The position numbers and the translations under genes were made by a program. Source: Clostridiaceae bacterium (GTDB taxonomy: Bacteria > Bacillota > Clostridia > Oscillospirales > Acutalibacteraceae). Taken from it: a DNA stretch of 12,437 bases. A model generated the notes under the pieces. It did no database searches, was not told the origin of the DNA, and saw only the letters and a program-made list of their open reading frames with translations. The stretch is taken from contig CAJGBX010000034.1 of the NCBI GenBank assembly GCA_904501685.1, positions 1 through 12,437 on the forward strand. Direction: 5' to 3'. The stretch's first letter is position 1. Each line of letters starts with the position of its first letter. This document shows, piece by piece, positions 6,725 to 12,437 of this stretch.

Positions 6725-7423
6725 ATGAATACTAAAACTCCTGAAAAAGGCAGTTTATTAAAAAGAGTAATGGCTTTCTTCGGATTGCCATTACTCTTTT
6801 GTTTTATTGCTTACTTAATTGTATATTTCATTGCAAGTCCAATTATTGCACCAATTACCTCTATTTTATCAATGTTTATAGGCGATAGTAAGCCAAACTT
6901 TTCAGATACTCAGGTAGGCAGCAATAAAATTGAATTTGTTGATTGGGATGCAACACAGCGTGAACAAATACACGTTTCAGAAATTACTATGCCTAATGTT
7001 GGGGATGTTTATGCTCATATAACTATTCCTGATACCGGTGTTGATTGTGATGTGTATTACGGTGACACTAAGAAGATTTTAAAAAAAGGTCCGGGACAGA
7101 GCACGGCCAGTATGTTACCCGGATTTGGTAGCACAACGCTTGTTGCTGCACATGTAACTACACATTTTAACGGACTTCAAAATGTTAAAATCGGTGATAC
7201 AATATATTACGCAACATCTTGGGGTGCGTACGAATATAAGGTTAATGATATTCAAATAGTTAAGGCAACAGAAGCTATGAAGCTATTTGACTTGGGTGCA
7301 AAGCAGGATAATCTTGCACTTTATACCTGCTATCCCTTCAATTCGGTCGCATTTAGGTCTGAACGATATTTTGTATTAGCGGAATTTGTTTCGGGTCCAA
7401 AGATAAATGTAATGGCTGAATAG
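6725..7423 (+). CDS. Class D-like sortase
   Basis: The product is a membrane-anchored transpeptidase of 232 residues. The N-terminus has a basic start, a long hydrophobic region at about 17-50, then the extracytoplasmic sortase domain from about 85. The triad is visible: His143 in AAHVTTHF, Cys202 in LYTCYPF and Arg214 in RSERYFV. TCYPF and the overall length favour class D. The residue before the His is Ala where sortases normally have Gly. Sortases cleave between Thr and Gly of the sorting motif and join the protein to peptidoglycan; the VKQTG protein encoded just upstream is the likely substrate. The ATG at 6725 is six bases after the previous stop and has no Shine-Dalgarno at normal distance (nearest GAAGG is about 20 bases away), so translation probably depends on re-initiation. 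Codons 13-27 lie in a strong terminator-like hairpin. ATG 6770 is a poorer start candidate because it falls within that hairpin. Confidence 0.88.
   Translation: MNTKTPEKGSLLKRVMAFFGLPLLFCFIAYLIVYFIASPIIAPITSILSMFIGDSKPNFSDTQVGSNKIEFVDWDATQREQIHVSEITMPNVGDVYAHITIPDTGVDCDVYYGDTKKILKKGPGQSTASMLPGFGSTTLVAAHVTTHFNGLQNVKIGDTIYYATSWGAYEYKVNDIQIVKATEAMKLFDLGAKQDNLALYTCYPFNSVAFRSERYFVLAEFVSGPKINVMAE
6761..6805 (+). terminator. Terminator-like hairpin inside the 5' end of the sortase gene
   Basis: AAAAGAGTAATGGC (6761-6774) and GCCATTACTCTTTT (6787-6800) are perfect inverted complements of 14 bp, followed by GTTTT. The 12-base loop contains C-TTCG-G (6778-6783), an unusually stable tetraloop closed by a further T-A pair, so the helix is nearly continuous. 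The A-rich 5' arm and T-rich 3' arm match an intrinsic terminator. It lies 42 bases after the stop of the surface-protein gene and would partly end transcription there, limiting sortase mRNA. Function is inferred. Confidence 0.6.
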
Positions 7424-7435
7424 CGGAGGCATATT

Positions 7436-8287
7436 ATGAAATTATATGATAAAATATCATTAGCTGTTGTGTCGGTTTTGCTTTCAGTTTTTATATTTGC
7501 CACAGTAGTGTCGTGTGTATTAAACTTAACTTTTTGTAACAAGAATTATATGATTGCCGTATTGGAAAGGCATGATTATTATAGCTTGATTTATAAGGAA
7601 TACACAGAGTCTATTGAGGACGGAATTGCCATTCCTGCCGGAGTAGAACCCGGAATTCTTTCGAATGTTGTTTCTCAAATTGAAATGAAAAATCAGATTA
7701 ACGGTATTATATCGGCTGCGTATGATAGTTCTGTCGATAATTCATCAGGCTTTGCTTATGAGGATATTGAGCAGAAGTTTTATAACTCAATGGAAGCGTA
7801 CTTTATTAGTAAGGGCTTTGAATTCAATGAAGAAGTTGAGAATGACATTAAATATGTAGCTACTCACTGTGCCGATGAGTGTAAGGGTTATGCTGAAATG
7901 CCGTTTATTTATACTATTGGAGACTATGCAAATGATTTTCAAAAGGTTTTCACAATAGTAGGTTTTATTGCAGGCACTATGATAATATTTTTAGTTGTGT
8001 TAATTTCTGTTACTAAAAAATGGCGTTCCTCAGCATTGCTTTGGAGCGGAATATCATGTATGACCGCTGGACTAATGGTGGTAATTGCACCACTGTATGT
8101 ACTTTTGACTGATGTAATTGGGCGACTTAATATAGGTGTTAAATCTTTATATTATTTTGCGATAGGTTATTCCACCGATTTACTGTATATATTAATATCA
8201 CTTGGTTTGGCCTTGATAATTATTTCATTAGTTATTGGCTTTAAAATATTGATATATCCGTTAATTAAGCGAAATAGTACAAAATAA
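7436..8287 (+). CDS. Membrane protein of unknown function, third gene of the sortase operon
   Basis: I do not recognise this 283-residue protein. It has one N-terminal membrane helix (about 8-30), a predicted extracellular region of roughly 135 residues (31-168) rich in Glu, Asp, Asn and Tyr, then three closely spaced helices (about 170-193, 201-223 and 247-275) and a short basic tail LIKRNSTK. The extracellular part contains C34, C145 and C149; a disulfide is possible. The ATG is preceded by GGAGG (7425-7429) at six-base spacing, much better than that of the sortase upstream, and starts 12 bases after the sortase stop. Its position suggests a role in export, presentation or control of the sortase-anchored protein, but no motif proves this. 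A bidirectional terminator follows. Confidence 0.8.
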   Translation: MKLYDKISLAVVSVLLSVFIFATVVSCVLNLTFCNKNYMIAVLERHDYYSLIYKEYTESIEDGIAIPAGVEPGILSNVVSQIEMKNQINGIISAAYDSSVDNSSGFAYEDIEQKFYNSMEAYFISKGFEFNEEVENDIKYVATHCADECKGYAEMPFIYTIGDYANDFQKVFTIVGFIAGTMIIFLVVLISVTKKWRSSALLWSGISCMTAGLMVVIAPLYVLLTDVIGRLNIGVKSLYYFAIGYSTDLLYILISLGLALIIISLVIGFKILIYPLIKRNSTK

Positions 8288-8293
8288 TAATTT

Positions 8294-8332
8294 AAAAAGT
8301 ACCTTCGAATTTTCATTCGAAGGTACTTTTTT
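8294..8332. terminator. Bidirectional intrinsic terminator between convergent operons
   Basis: A perfect 17-bp stem (8294-8310 with 8315-8331) with core AGTACCTTCGAAT closes a four-base loop TTTC. A and T runs at its ends give a T tract in both orientations. It begins seven bases after the + strand stop and lies 18 bases past the - strand stop, so it serves both operons. Confidence 0.92.
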
Positions 8333-8349
8333 ATGTTTTTCTTAAAAAA

Positions 8350-11205
8350 TCAATTTTTTAAAAGAGTAGTGCCGGGGAAGAAGTGAGATAAAATTTGCTC
8401 AGCAGTCCAGCCTTGTTTTGCATAGGCGATTGCACCCTGCTGACTTAAACCTACACCGTGACCGTAGCCGTGTGTTGTTACGGTAAAGGTATCATTTTCG
8501 GCACTGTATACTACTGTATAAGCCGAGGAACGAATGGTTGTTTTACCGGTGTTGGCTTTTGTTAACACACTGTCTCGCAGATACGTTCCTTTCTTAACTA
8601 CTCCGCAAATATTTACCTTAGTACAATATGCGTTGTTTGAATCGTATTCAGTCGGTACAATCCACTGCTCCTTAGGTGTATTTTCTATATCAATATTCCC
8701 AAATTCGGATTTGTTTGATTTTAAGGCTAATAATACATTCTTAATTTCATCAGCAGTATAGATTGTAGTAACCTCATAATTTTTTGTATCCTTATCAACA
8801 GGACATTCAACGCCCTGTAAATACGGATAACTTCCTCCACCCCAAACATTGTGATAAGCGGCAGTAAAGCCGGCAGAGGTATCATGGCAGTAGGTTTTAG
8901 CCAATGTGTTACCGTACATTAGAAGCATACCTTTGGCTTCTCCGGCGTATTTCAGTGCTTGAGCTGTAGGAGATTGCATAGCATTTTCGGGCGGTTTAGA
9001 CGGTAAAATAACATTGCCGTCCTTATCGTATGAGCAAAGTCCGCCGTTGTTGATAATCCAATTATATTTAACAATTGCCTGAGCTATAAGAGCCTCAGGA
9101 GGGTGAATTGTCGGGCTCATTTCGATTTCTATAATCCAAGCAACAACCTCAACGGCACTGCCTACTATAACCTCACCCTTGCGGTCGGGACCTTTTGACT
9201 TAACGGCTACAGTGACATCCCAAGTATAAAGAGGGTCAACATTAGGCTTAGACTGTGAGGGTGCTGATGAAACTGTAGAGCTAACTGTAGAACTAATGGT
9301 AGAGCTTAAAACAGAACTGCTGATAACTGTACTGCTTGACGGGTGAGCCTGTGACACCGATTCGGTACCGGAGGACGGAAGACTTGGCTCGGCAGAGGTT
9401 TGCTCGGATGAATTGCCCGAGGTACTTGATTCAGCCGAAGACGGTTCAGATGGTACCGTACTGCTAGATTGTAAGGAGGATGTTGAGCTTACCGAGGTAA
9501 CTGTACTACCGGTTGATGTAGAAGATGACGGCGTAGACGGCGTTGGAGTAGGAGAGGGGATTACCGGTAGAATAATATCAGGCGTGTCTCCTAAAAAGTC
9601 GTTATCCATATCATCACCGTCAGCAGGAGTATCATCACTGCTTGATGAAGATTCATCGGAAGAGGTTACGTCAGAACCGGGGTCAGAAGAGGTGTTGGAG
9701 GGGTTATTAGTGCTTTCACCAAAATACTCAGGTGTCATTAAAACCTTTATAGATTTAAGCTTTGCAACTGCAACGTAGCGTTCGTTATCGGTAACACCGA
9801 CAAGTACAATTATTTTTTCATTACCGTAAAACTCATCAAGCGATTGACTGCCTGATAAGGCTTTAAGCTCGTTAAGATAATTAATATAAGCTTCAGTATC
9901 TGAAAACTCGGTCTGAGTATAGTCAAAGCCATTAGCGTCTGAGTGATTAAAGCACCAAGTAATCTGCCATTGAGATTTTATGTGACTGTCGGCAGCATTA
10001 ATTACATCACCTGATTTAAGATTATTTAATCCGTTAAAAAGTCCGTTAGGATTGGCATTACCGAAGATAATCGTGCTTCGGTCGGCGTCGGTAATCTCCT
10101 TATTGCTGAGACTGAATAGCATACCACGGGTATCGGGGATGCCGTCAGGCAGTGAGTTCAGATAAAAATAAAATTTATCTAAACTATTAACTGTATTAAC
10201 AGGGTGGTTAACACCGATAGTGTCAATATTAAGCCAGGTAAATACACTTTCGTCAAGCTTCTTTACCTTATCAAATGCTTCTGAAGGAGTTATTGAGTCG
10301 TCAGAATATGCCGATTGTAAAGCTAAATAATAATCTTTAGGTTTTGCGGCAGTTTGGTTAGTGCCTTTAAAAAGGAAGAATACCAAAGCAGTACCGATAA
10401 TTGCAAGCATTGTAAATACAAAGCACAATATGCGGAAAACCCTGCCTCTTTTGTGATGCTTGATGCCTTTTTTAGATTCAATTATGTCTATAAAGTCGTC
10501 ATCAAAATCATTAAAATCCGTTTGGTCTTCAACTGTTTCTACAGATTCATCCATATCGTCTACTTCATAAATTTCGATATCGTTGGTTATATTGTTGCAA
10601 GAATCCGTCTTATCAATGTCATCAATTATAGGTTCCTCATTAACGGAATCGGTTGAGTCTTCAAAATCGATAATGTCTTCCTCAGACGTATTATTTTGGT
10701 TAATATCTGTATTTTCTTCAATATATGTAAATGCAGCTCCACTACCGTAAACATTGTGATGCTCGGTGATATAGCCGGCTAAGAATTCTTTTACAATTCT
10801 TAGCCTTGTTTCTTTATCTTCGGTAAAGCTGATTATGGTTTGAGGGCCGCTTTCAATTAAAAACCCACCAAAGTTGTGATTTTTTGAGCTTAGCGGAACA
10901 GCACTTTCGGGAATTGCATAGCGATTGTGTGCTGAAATACCATAGCCTTGATAATCGGGTACAACAGGAGCTTTGCCGATAGCACGGGAAATAATCAGCG
11001 GAAGGTTATCCTCAAGATATCCGCCAACTGTAATAATAATTTCACTTCTTGAAGCTGCACGCTTAAGATTTTTCAAAAAATCCTTATTACTGTTTGCACA
11101 TGAGGCAAGCAGTCGCACCGGATAATCGCCGTGAAGCCCGAATTCAAGCGACACGTCTGCAGGTGTTTTATAGTAAATTATTTCAATTTTCACATCCTTG
11201 CCCAA
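8350..11205 (-). CDS. Multidomain membrane protein: degenerate MPT/CinA-like domain, pseudo-sortase B and SpoIID-like domain
   Basis: The product has 951 residues. Residues 1-149 resemble a molybdopterin-binding/CinA-type domain (IIITVGGYLEDN; IPESAVPL; FGGFLIE) but lack the PGxP element. Residues 163-243 are a very acidic cytoplasmic linker. A basic patch (KHHKRGR) precedes one membrane helix at about 256-279. Residues 292-488 look like a class B sortase whose His position is Asn383 and whose Cys position is Val471, with Arg476 kept. Residues 495-655 are a Ser/Thr/Pro/Asp linker suited to crossing the wall. Residues 656-951 match SpoIID/LytB, glycan-cleaving lytic transglycosylases: EIEMSP with the presumed catalytic Glu695, EALIAQA, HDTSAGFT, PYLQGVE and THGYGHGVGLSQQGA (911-925). 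The start is TTG, fixed by AAGGAGG nine bases upstream; GTG at 11193 is less likely. Gene order suggests co-transcription with the upstream sortase B. Whether it acts in sporulation or growth is unknown. The SpoIID call is firm, the pseudo-sortase call good, the N-terminal domain tentative. Confidence 0.85.
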   Translation of the reverse strand: MGKDVKIEIIYYKTPADVSLEFGLHGDYPVRLLASCANSNKDFLKNLKRAASRSEIIITVGGYLEDNLPLIISRAIGKAPVVPDYQGYGISAHNRYAIPESAVPLSSKNHNFGGFLIESGPQTIISFTEDKETRLRIVKEFLAGYITEHHNVYGSGAAFTYIEENTDINQNNTSEEDIIDFEDSTDSVNEEPIIDDIDKTDSCNNITNDIEIYEVDDMDESVETVEDQTDFNDFDDDFIDIIESKKGIKHHKRGRVFRILCFVFTMLAIIGTALVFFLFKGTNQTAAKPKDYYLALQSAYSDDSITPSEAFDKVKKLDESVFTWLNIDTIGVNHPVNTVNSLDKFYFYLNSLPDGIPDTRGMLFSLSNKEITDADRSTIIFGNANPNGLFNGLNNLKSGDVINAADSHIKSQWQITWCFNHSDANGFDYTQTEFSDTEAYINYLNELKALSGSQSLDEFYGNEKIIVLVGVTDNERYVAVAKLKSIKVLMTPEYFGESTNNPSNTSSDPGSDVTSSDESSSSSDDTPADGDDMDNDFLGDTPDIILPVIPSPTPTPSTPSSSTSTGSTVTSVSSTSSLQSSSTVPSEPSSAESSTSGNSSEQTSAEPSLPSSGTESVSQAHPSSSTVISSSVLSSTISSTVSSTVSSAPSQSKPNVDPLYTWDVTVAVKSKGPDRKGEVIVGSAVEVVAWIIEIEMSPTIHPPEALIAQAIVKYNWIINNGGLCSYDKDGNVILPSKPPENAMQSPTAQALKYAGEAKGMLLMYGNTLAKTYCHDTSAGFTAAYHNVWGGGSYPYLQGVECPVDKDTKNYEVTTIYTADEIKNVLLALKSNKSEFGNIDIENTPKEQWIVPTEYDSNNAYCTKVNICGVVKKGTYLRDSVLTKANTGKTTIRSSAYTVVYSAENDTFTVTTHGYGHGVGLSQQGAIAYAKQGWTAEQILSHFFPGTTLLKN
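9241..9723 (-). other. Low-complexity Ser/Thr/Pro-rich linker coding segment
   Basis: This encodes residues 495-655 of the 951-residue protein. It first holds Ser and Asp runs, then PTPTPSTP, then many S-S-T/V-S units. Such linkers usually span the cell wall or act as flexible, possibly glycosylated stalks. It has no globular domain features and separates the pseudo-sortase from the SpoIID domain. Open frames on the opposite strand here are artefacts of the biased composition. Confidence 0.8.
10777..10805. repeat. Perfect 11-bp inverted repeat within the CinA-like domain coding region
   Basis: GGCTAAGAATT (10777-10787) and AATTCTTAGCC (10795-10805) are perfect inverted complements around the seven-base spacer CTTTTAC. 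In the - strand mRNA it would form a stem over codons for residues around 134-143. It has no T tract. It may be chance or a local RNA structure. Confidence 0.5.
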
Positions 11206-11214
11206 AGCGAATAA

Positions 11215-11221
11215 CCTCCTT
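11215..11221 (-). promoter_or_regulatory. Ribosome binding site supporting a TTG start of the 951-residue protein
   Basis: On the - strand AAGGAGG (11221 to 11215) stands nine bases before TTG at 11205-11203. No ATG is in frame nearby, and GTG at 11193 would be 21 bases away. It lies in the 48-base gap after the sortase B gene; that gap shows no terminator. Confidence 0.75.
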
Positions 11222-11253
11222 TTACTGAAATTTTAAAATAATTTTGACAACGC

Positions 11254-12423
11254 TTACTTTTTCGAGGCAGTGTCGGCTGAAGAATCAAGCTGCGGAATGG
11301 GAAGCTTTTTCTTTTCGTAATATTCTTTAGAGTAGAGAACATCCTTGTTAGCTGTAATACTTTCAGTATCTACATCTTGAGTCTCATCCTGACGTACTAA
11401 ACGGCCTAGGATTACAAAACGTGCATTGGTAAAGTCATAGCAGCAGGTTGAAAGTGTGATGATTTCATCATCAGCATTTATATCGACCGGAATATCGTAA
11501 AGACTGCGTTCACGACTGTGTTTAATCCACTGCATAAAGTCGGTGTCATTTGTGAACTTTGTGCGGTATGCACTGTATGAATAGCCGAAGGTGGTATCCT
11601 CGGTATCATTAACAATCATAACTGCAAAAATTTTATATACTCTTTTTTCGTAAAGCGAGTCAAAGGAAATTATCGGATTTTTACGCATATTGTTAATATC
11701 GCGGTATTCATCCAAGCTGCCGAACATTGCACCGTATCGCATATTGTGCCCGTAAATGATCTGATTACGGGAAAGTGACATTGGGTTGATATTACAACGG
11801 TAGTCAAGGAACAGAGCACCGTAGCTGTTATTCTTTTTATCCATATCGTGGGTAACATAGTATTGGTTGTCAATGTACTGGTAAACAGGATTGTCAACCT
11901 TTGTACCGGGAATACTAATCCAACCTACAACATCATTGTTTTGCGATTTAAGAAAGTCAAACTTGGAAAACTGATTGTTATCGTTTTTTGTGTAGTCATC
12001 CTTATTTAACTCGTAATTATTACGGATGTTTTCAATTTTAGCATCCTGTTGACCGAGGTCAACAAAATATGCAACAAGATAGACACCCGAAACAATGATT
12101 GCCAAGGCGGCAACAATAGCAACCGATTTAATAATTATGGTTTTTGTATTGTCCTTTTTTGAGGGTATAACCTTAATAAAGAATTGCTTGATTTTGTCAA
12201 ACAGTTTATTTACCTTTTTTTGGGGGTTAATTTCAACATCCTTTGATGCTGCTTCAGTGGACTCAACTACATCAGCAGTTTCGGTAGCTTCAGCAGTTTC
12301 GGTGACGTCCGGTACATCAACAGCTTTATCAGCTTCCTTGGCTTCGGCTTCCTTTTTAGCCTTGTTGTAAAGCATAACCTCTTCATCGGGAACATACATT
12401 GTTTTCTTTTTTTTGTTAAACAT
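11254..12423 (-). CDS. srtB: Class B sortase with long acidic cytoplasmic head
   Basis: The product has 389 residues, longer than typical SrtB because of a head of about 95 residues rich in Ala, Glu, Thr and Lys before the membrane helix (about 96-121), and a 45-residue tail after the catalytic domain. The catalytic domain (about 153-343) has the class B features VVGWISIPGT, His226 in QIIYGHNM, Cys327 in ITLSTC and Arg335 in ARFVIL, so it should be active. Class B sortases attach proteins to peptidoglycan through NPQTN- or, in some Clostridia, PPxTG-type motifs; no such substrate gene is next to it here. AAGGAG lies five bases before the ATG. Its promoter lies beyond the window edge. The next gene, 48 bases on, encodes a protein with an inactive copy of the same fold, suggesting duplication and a shared pathway. 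Orientation is type II, with the N-terminus inside. Confidence 0.93.
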   Translation of the reverse strand: MFNKKKKTMYVPDEEVMLYNKAKKEAEAKEADKAVDVPDVTETAEATETADVVESTEAASKDVEINPQKKVNKLFDKIKQFFIKVIPSKKDNTKTIIIKSVAIVAALAIIVSGVYLVAYFVDLGQQDAKIENIRNNYELNKDDYTKNDNNQFSKFDFLKSQNNDVVGWISIPGTKVDNPVYQYIDNQYYVTHDMDKKNNSYGALFLDYRCNINPMSLSRNQIIYGHNMRYGAMFGSLDEYRDINNMRKNPIISFDSLYEKRVYKIFAVMIVNDTEDTTFGYSYSAYRTKFTNDTDFMQWIKHSRERSLYDIPVDINADDEIITLSTCCYDFTNARFVILGRLVRQDETQDVDTESITANKDVLYSKEYYEKKKLPIPQLDSSADTASKK

Positions 12424-12437
12424 AAAATCTCCTTATC

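Noticed and set aside
8342..8361. TTAAAAAAT-CA-ATTTTTTAA palindrome at the end of the large - strand gene
   Set aside because: The stem is purely A-T with a two-base loop and overlaps the stop codon; the 17-bp terminator next to it explains termination.
9241..9723. Ser-rich repeats as a tandem DNA repeat or mobile element trace
   Set aside because: The units are irregular at DNA level and explained by a low-complexity protein linker; no terminal repeats or transposase are present.
9413..9778. Open frame on the + strand rich in Val, Glu, Asp and Gly
   Set aside because: It is the complement of the Ser/Thr linker of the - strand gene; composition bias removes stop codons, and it has no ribosome site.
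10354..10656. Open frame on the + strand opposite the acidic linker and membrane helix
   Set aside because: It is antisense to a well-supported gene and shows no ribosome site or recognisable protein.
1..12437. tRNA, rRNA, CRISPR array or insertion sequence
   Set aside because: I saw no cloverleaf, no regularly spaced repeats and no transposase-like protein on either strand.

Overview
The window looks like chromosomal DNA from a low-GC Gram-positive of the class Clostridia, probably an Oscillospiraceae/Ruminococcaceae-type gut bacterium. The grounds are AT-rich sequence with AAGGAGG-type ribosome sites, a Clostridia-like division and cell-wall (dcw) gene order, sortases of classes B and D, and a SpoIID-type domain. 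The species cannot be named from sequence alone.

Positions 1-5947 (+ strand) are the 3' part of a dcw cluster: end of mraY, ftsW, murG, murA, ftsQ/divIB, then ftsZ behind its own strong promoter and before a clear terminator. Together they make lipid II (MurA first committed step, MraY and MurG membrane steps), polymerise glycan at the septum (FtsW) and build the division ring (FtsQ, FtsZ). murD is not between mraY and ftsW, and ftsA is not before ftsZ. The murA start codon and Shine-Dalgarno lie inside an RNA hairpin.

Positions 6031-8332 (+ strand) form a compact three-gene surface operon: promoter, a small secreted helical protein with a sortase-type tail (VKQTG, hydrophobic helix, RKK), a class D-like sortase, and an unrecognised four-helix membrane protein. 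A 14-bp terminator-like hairpin with a UUCG-capped tip sits inside the first codons of the sortase gene. That gene also has no evident Shine-Dalgarno. Both features suggest that the substrate is made in large excess over the enzyme.

Positions 8350-12423 (- strand) converge on this operon across a bidirectional terminator. They encode a complete class B sortase, then, 48 bases downstream, a 951-residue membrane protein. That protein appears to combine a degenerate molybdopterin-binding/CinA-like cytoplasmic domain, an acidic linker, one membrane helix, a sortase-B-like domain that has lost its catalytic His and Cys, a long Ser/Thr/Pro linker and a SpoIID/LytB peptidoglycan-cleaving domain. This fusion, paired with an active sortase B, is the best candidate for an undescribed system here: a possible coupling of protein anchoring with peptidoglycan remodelling.
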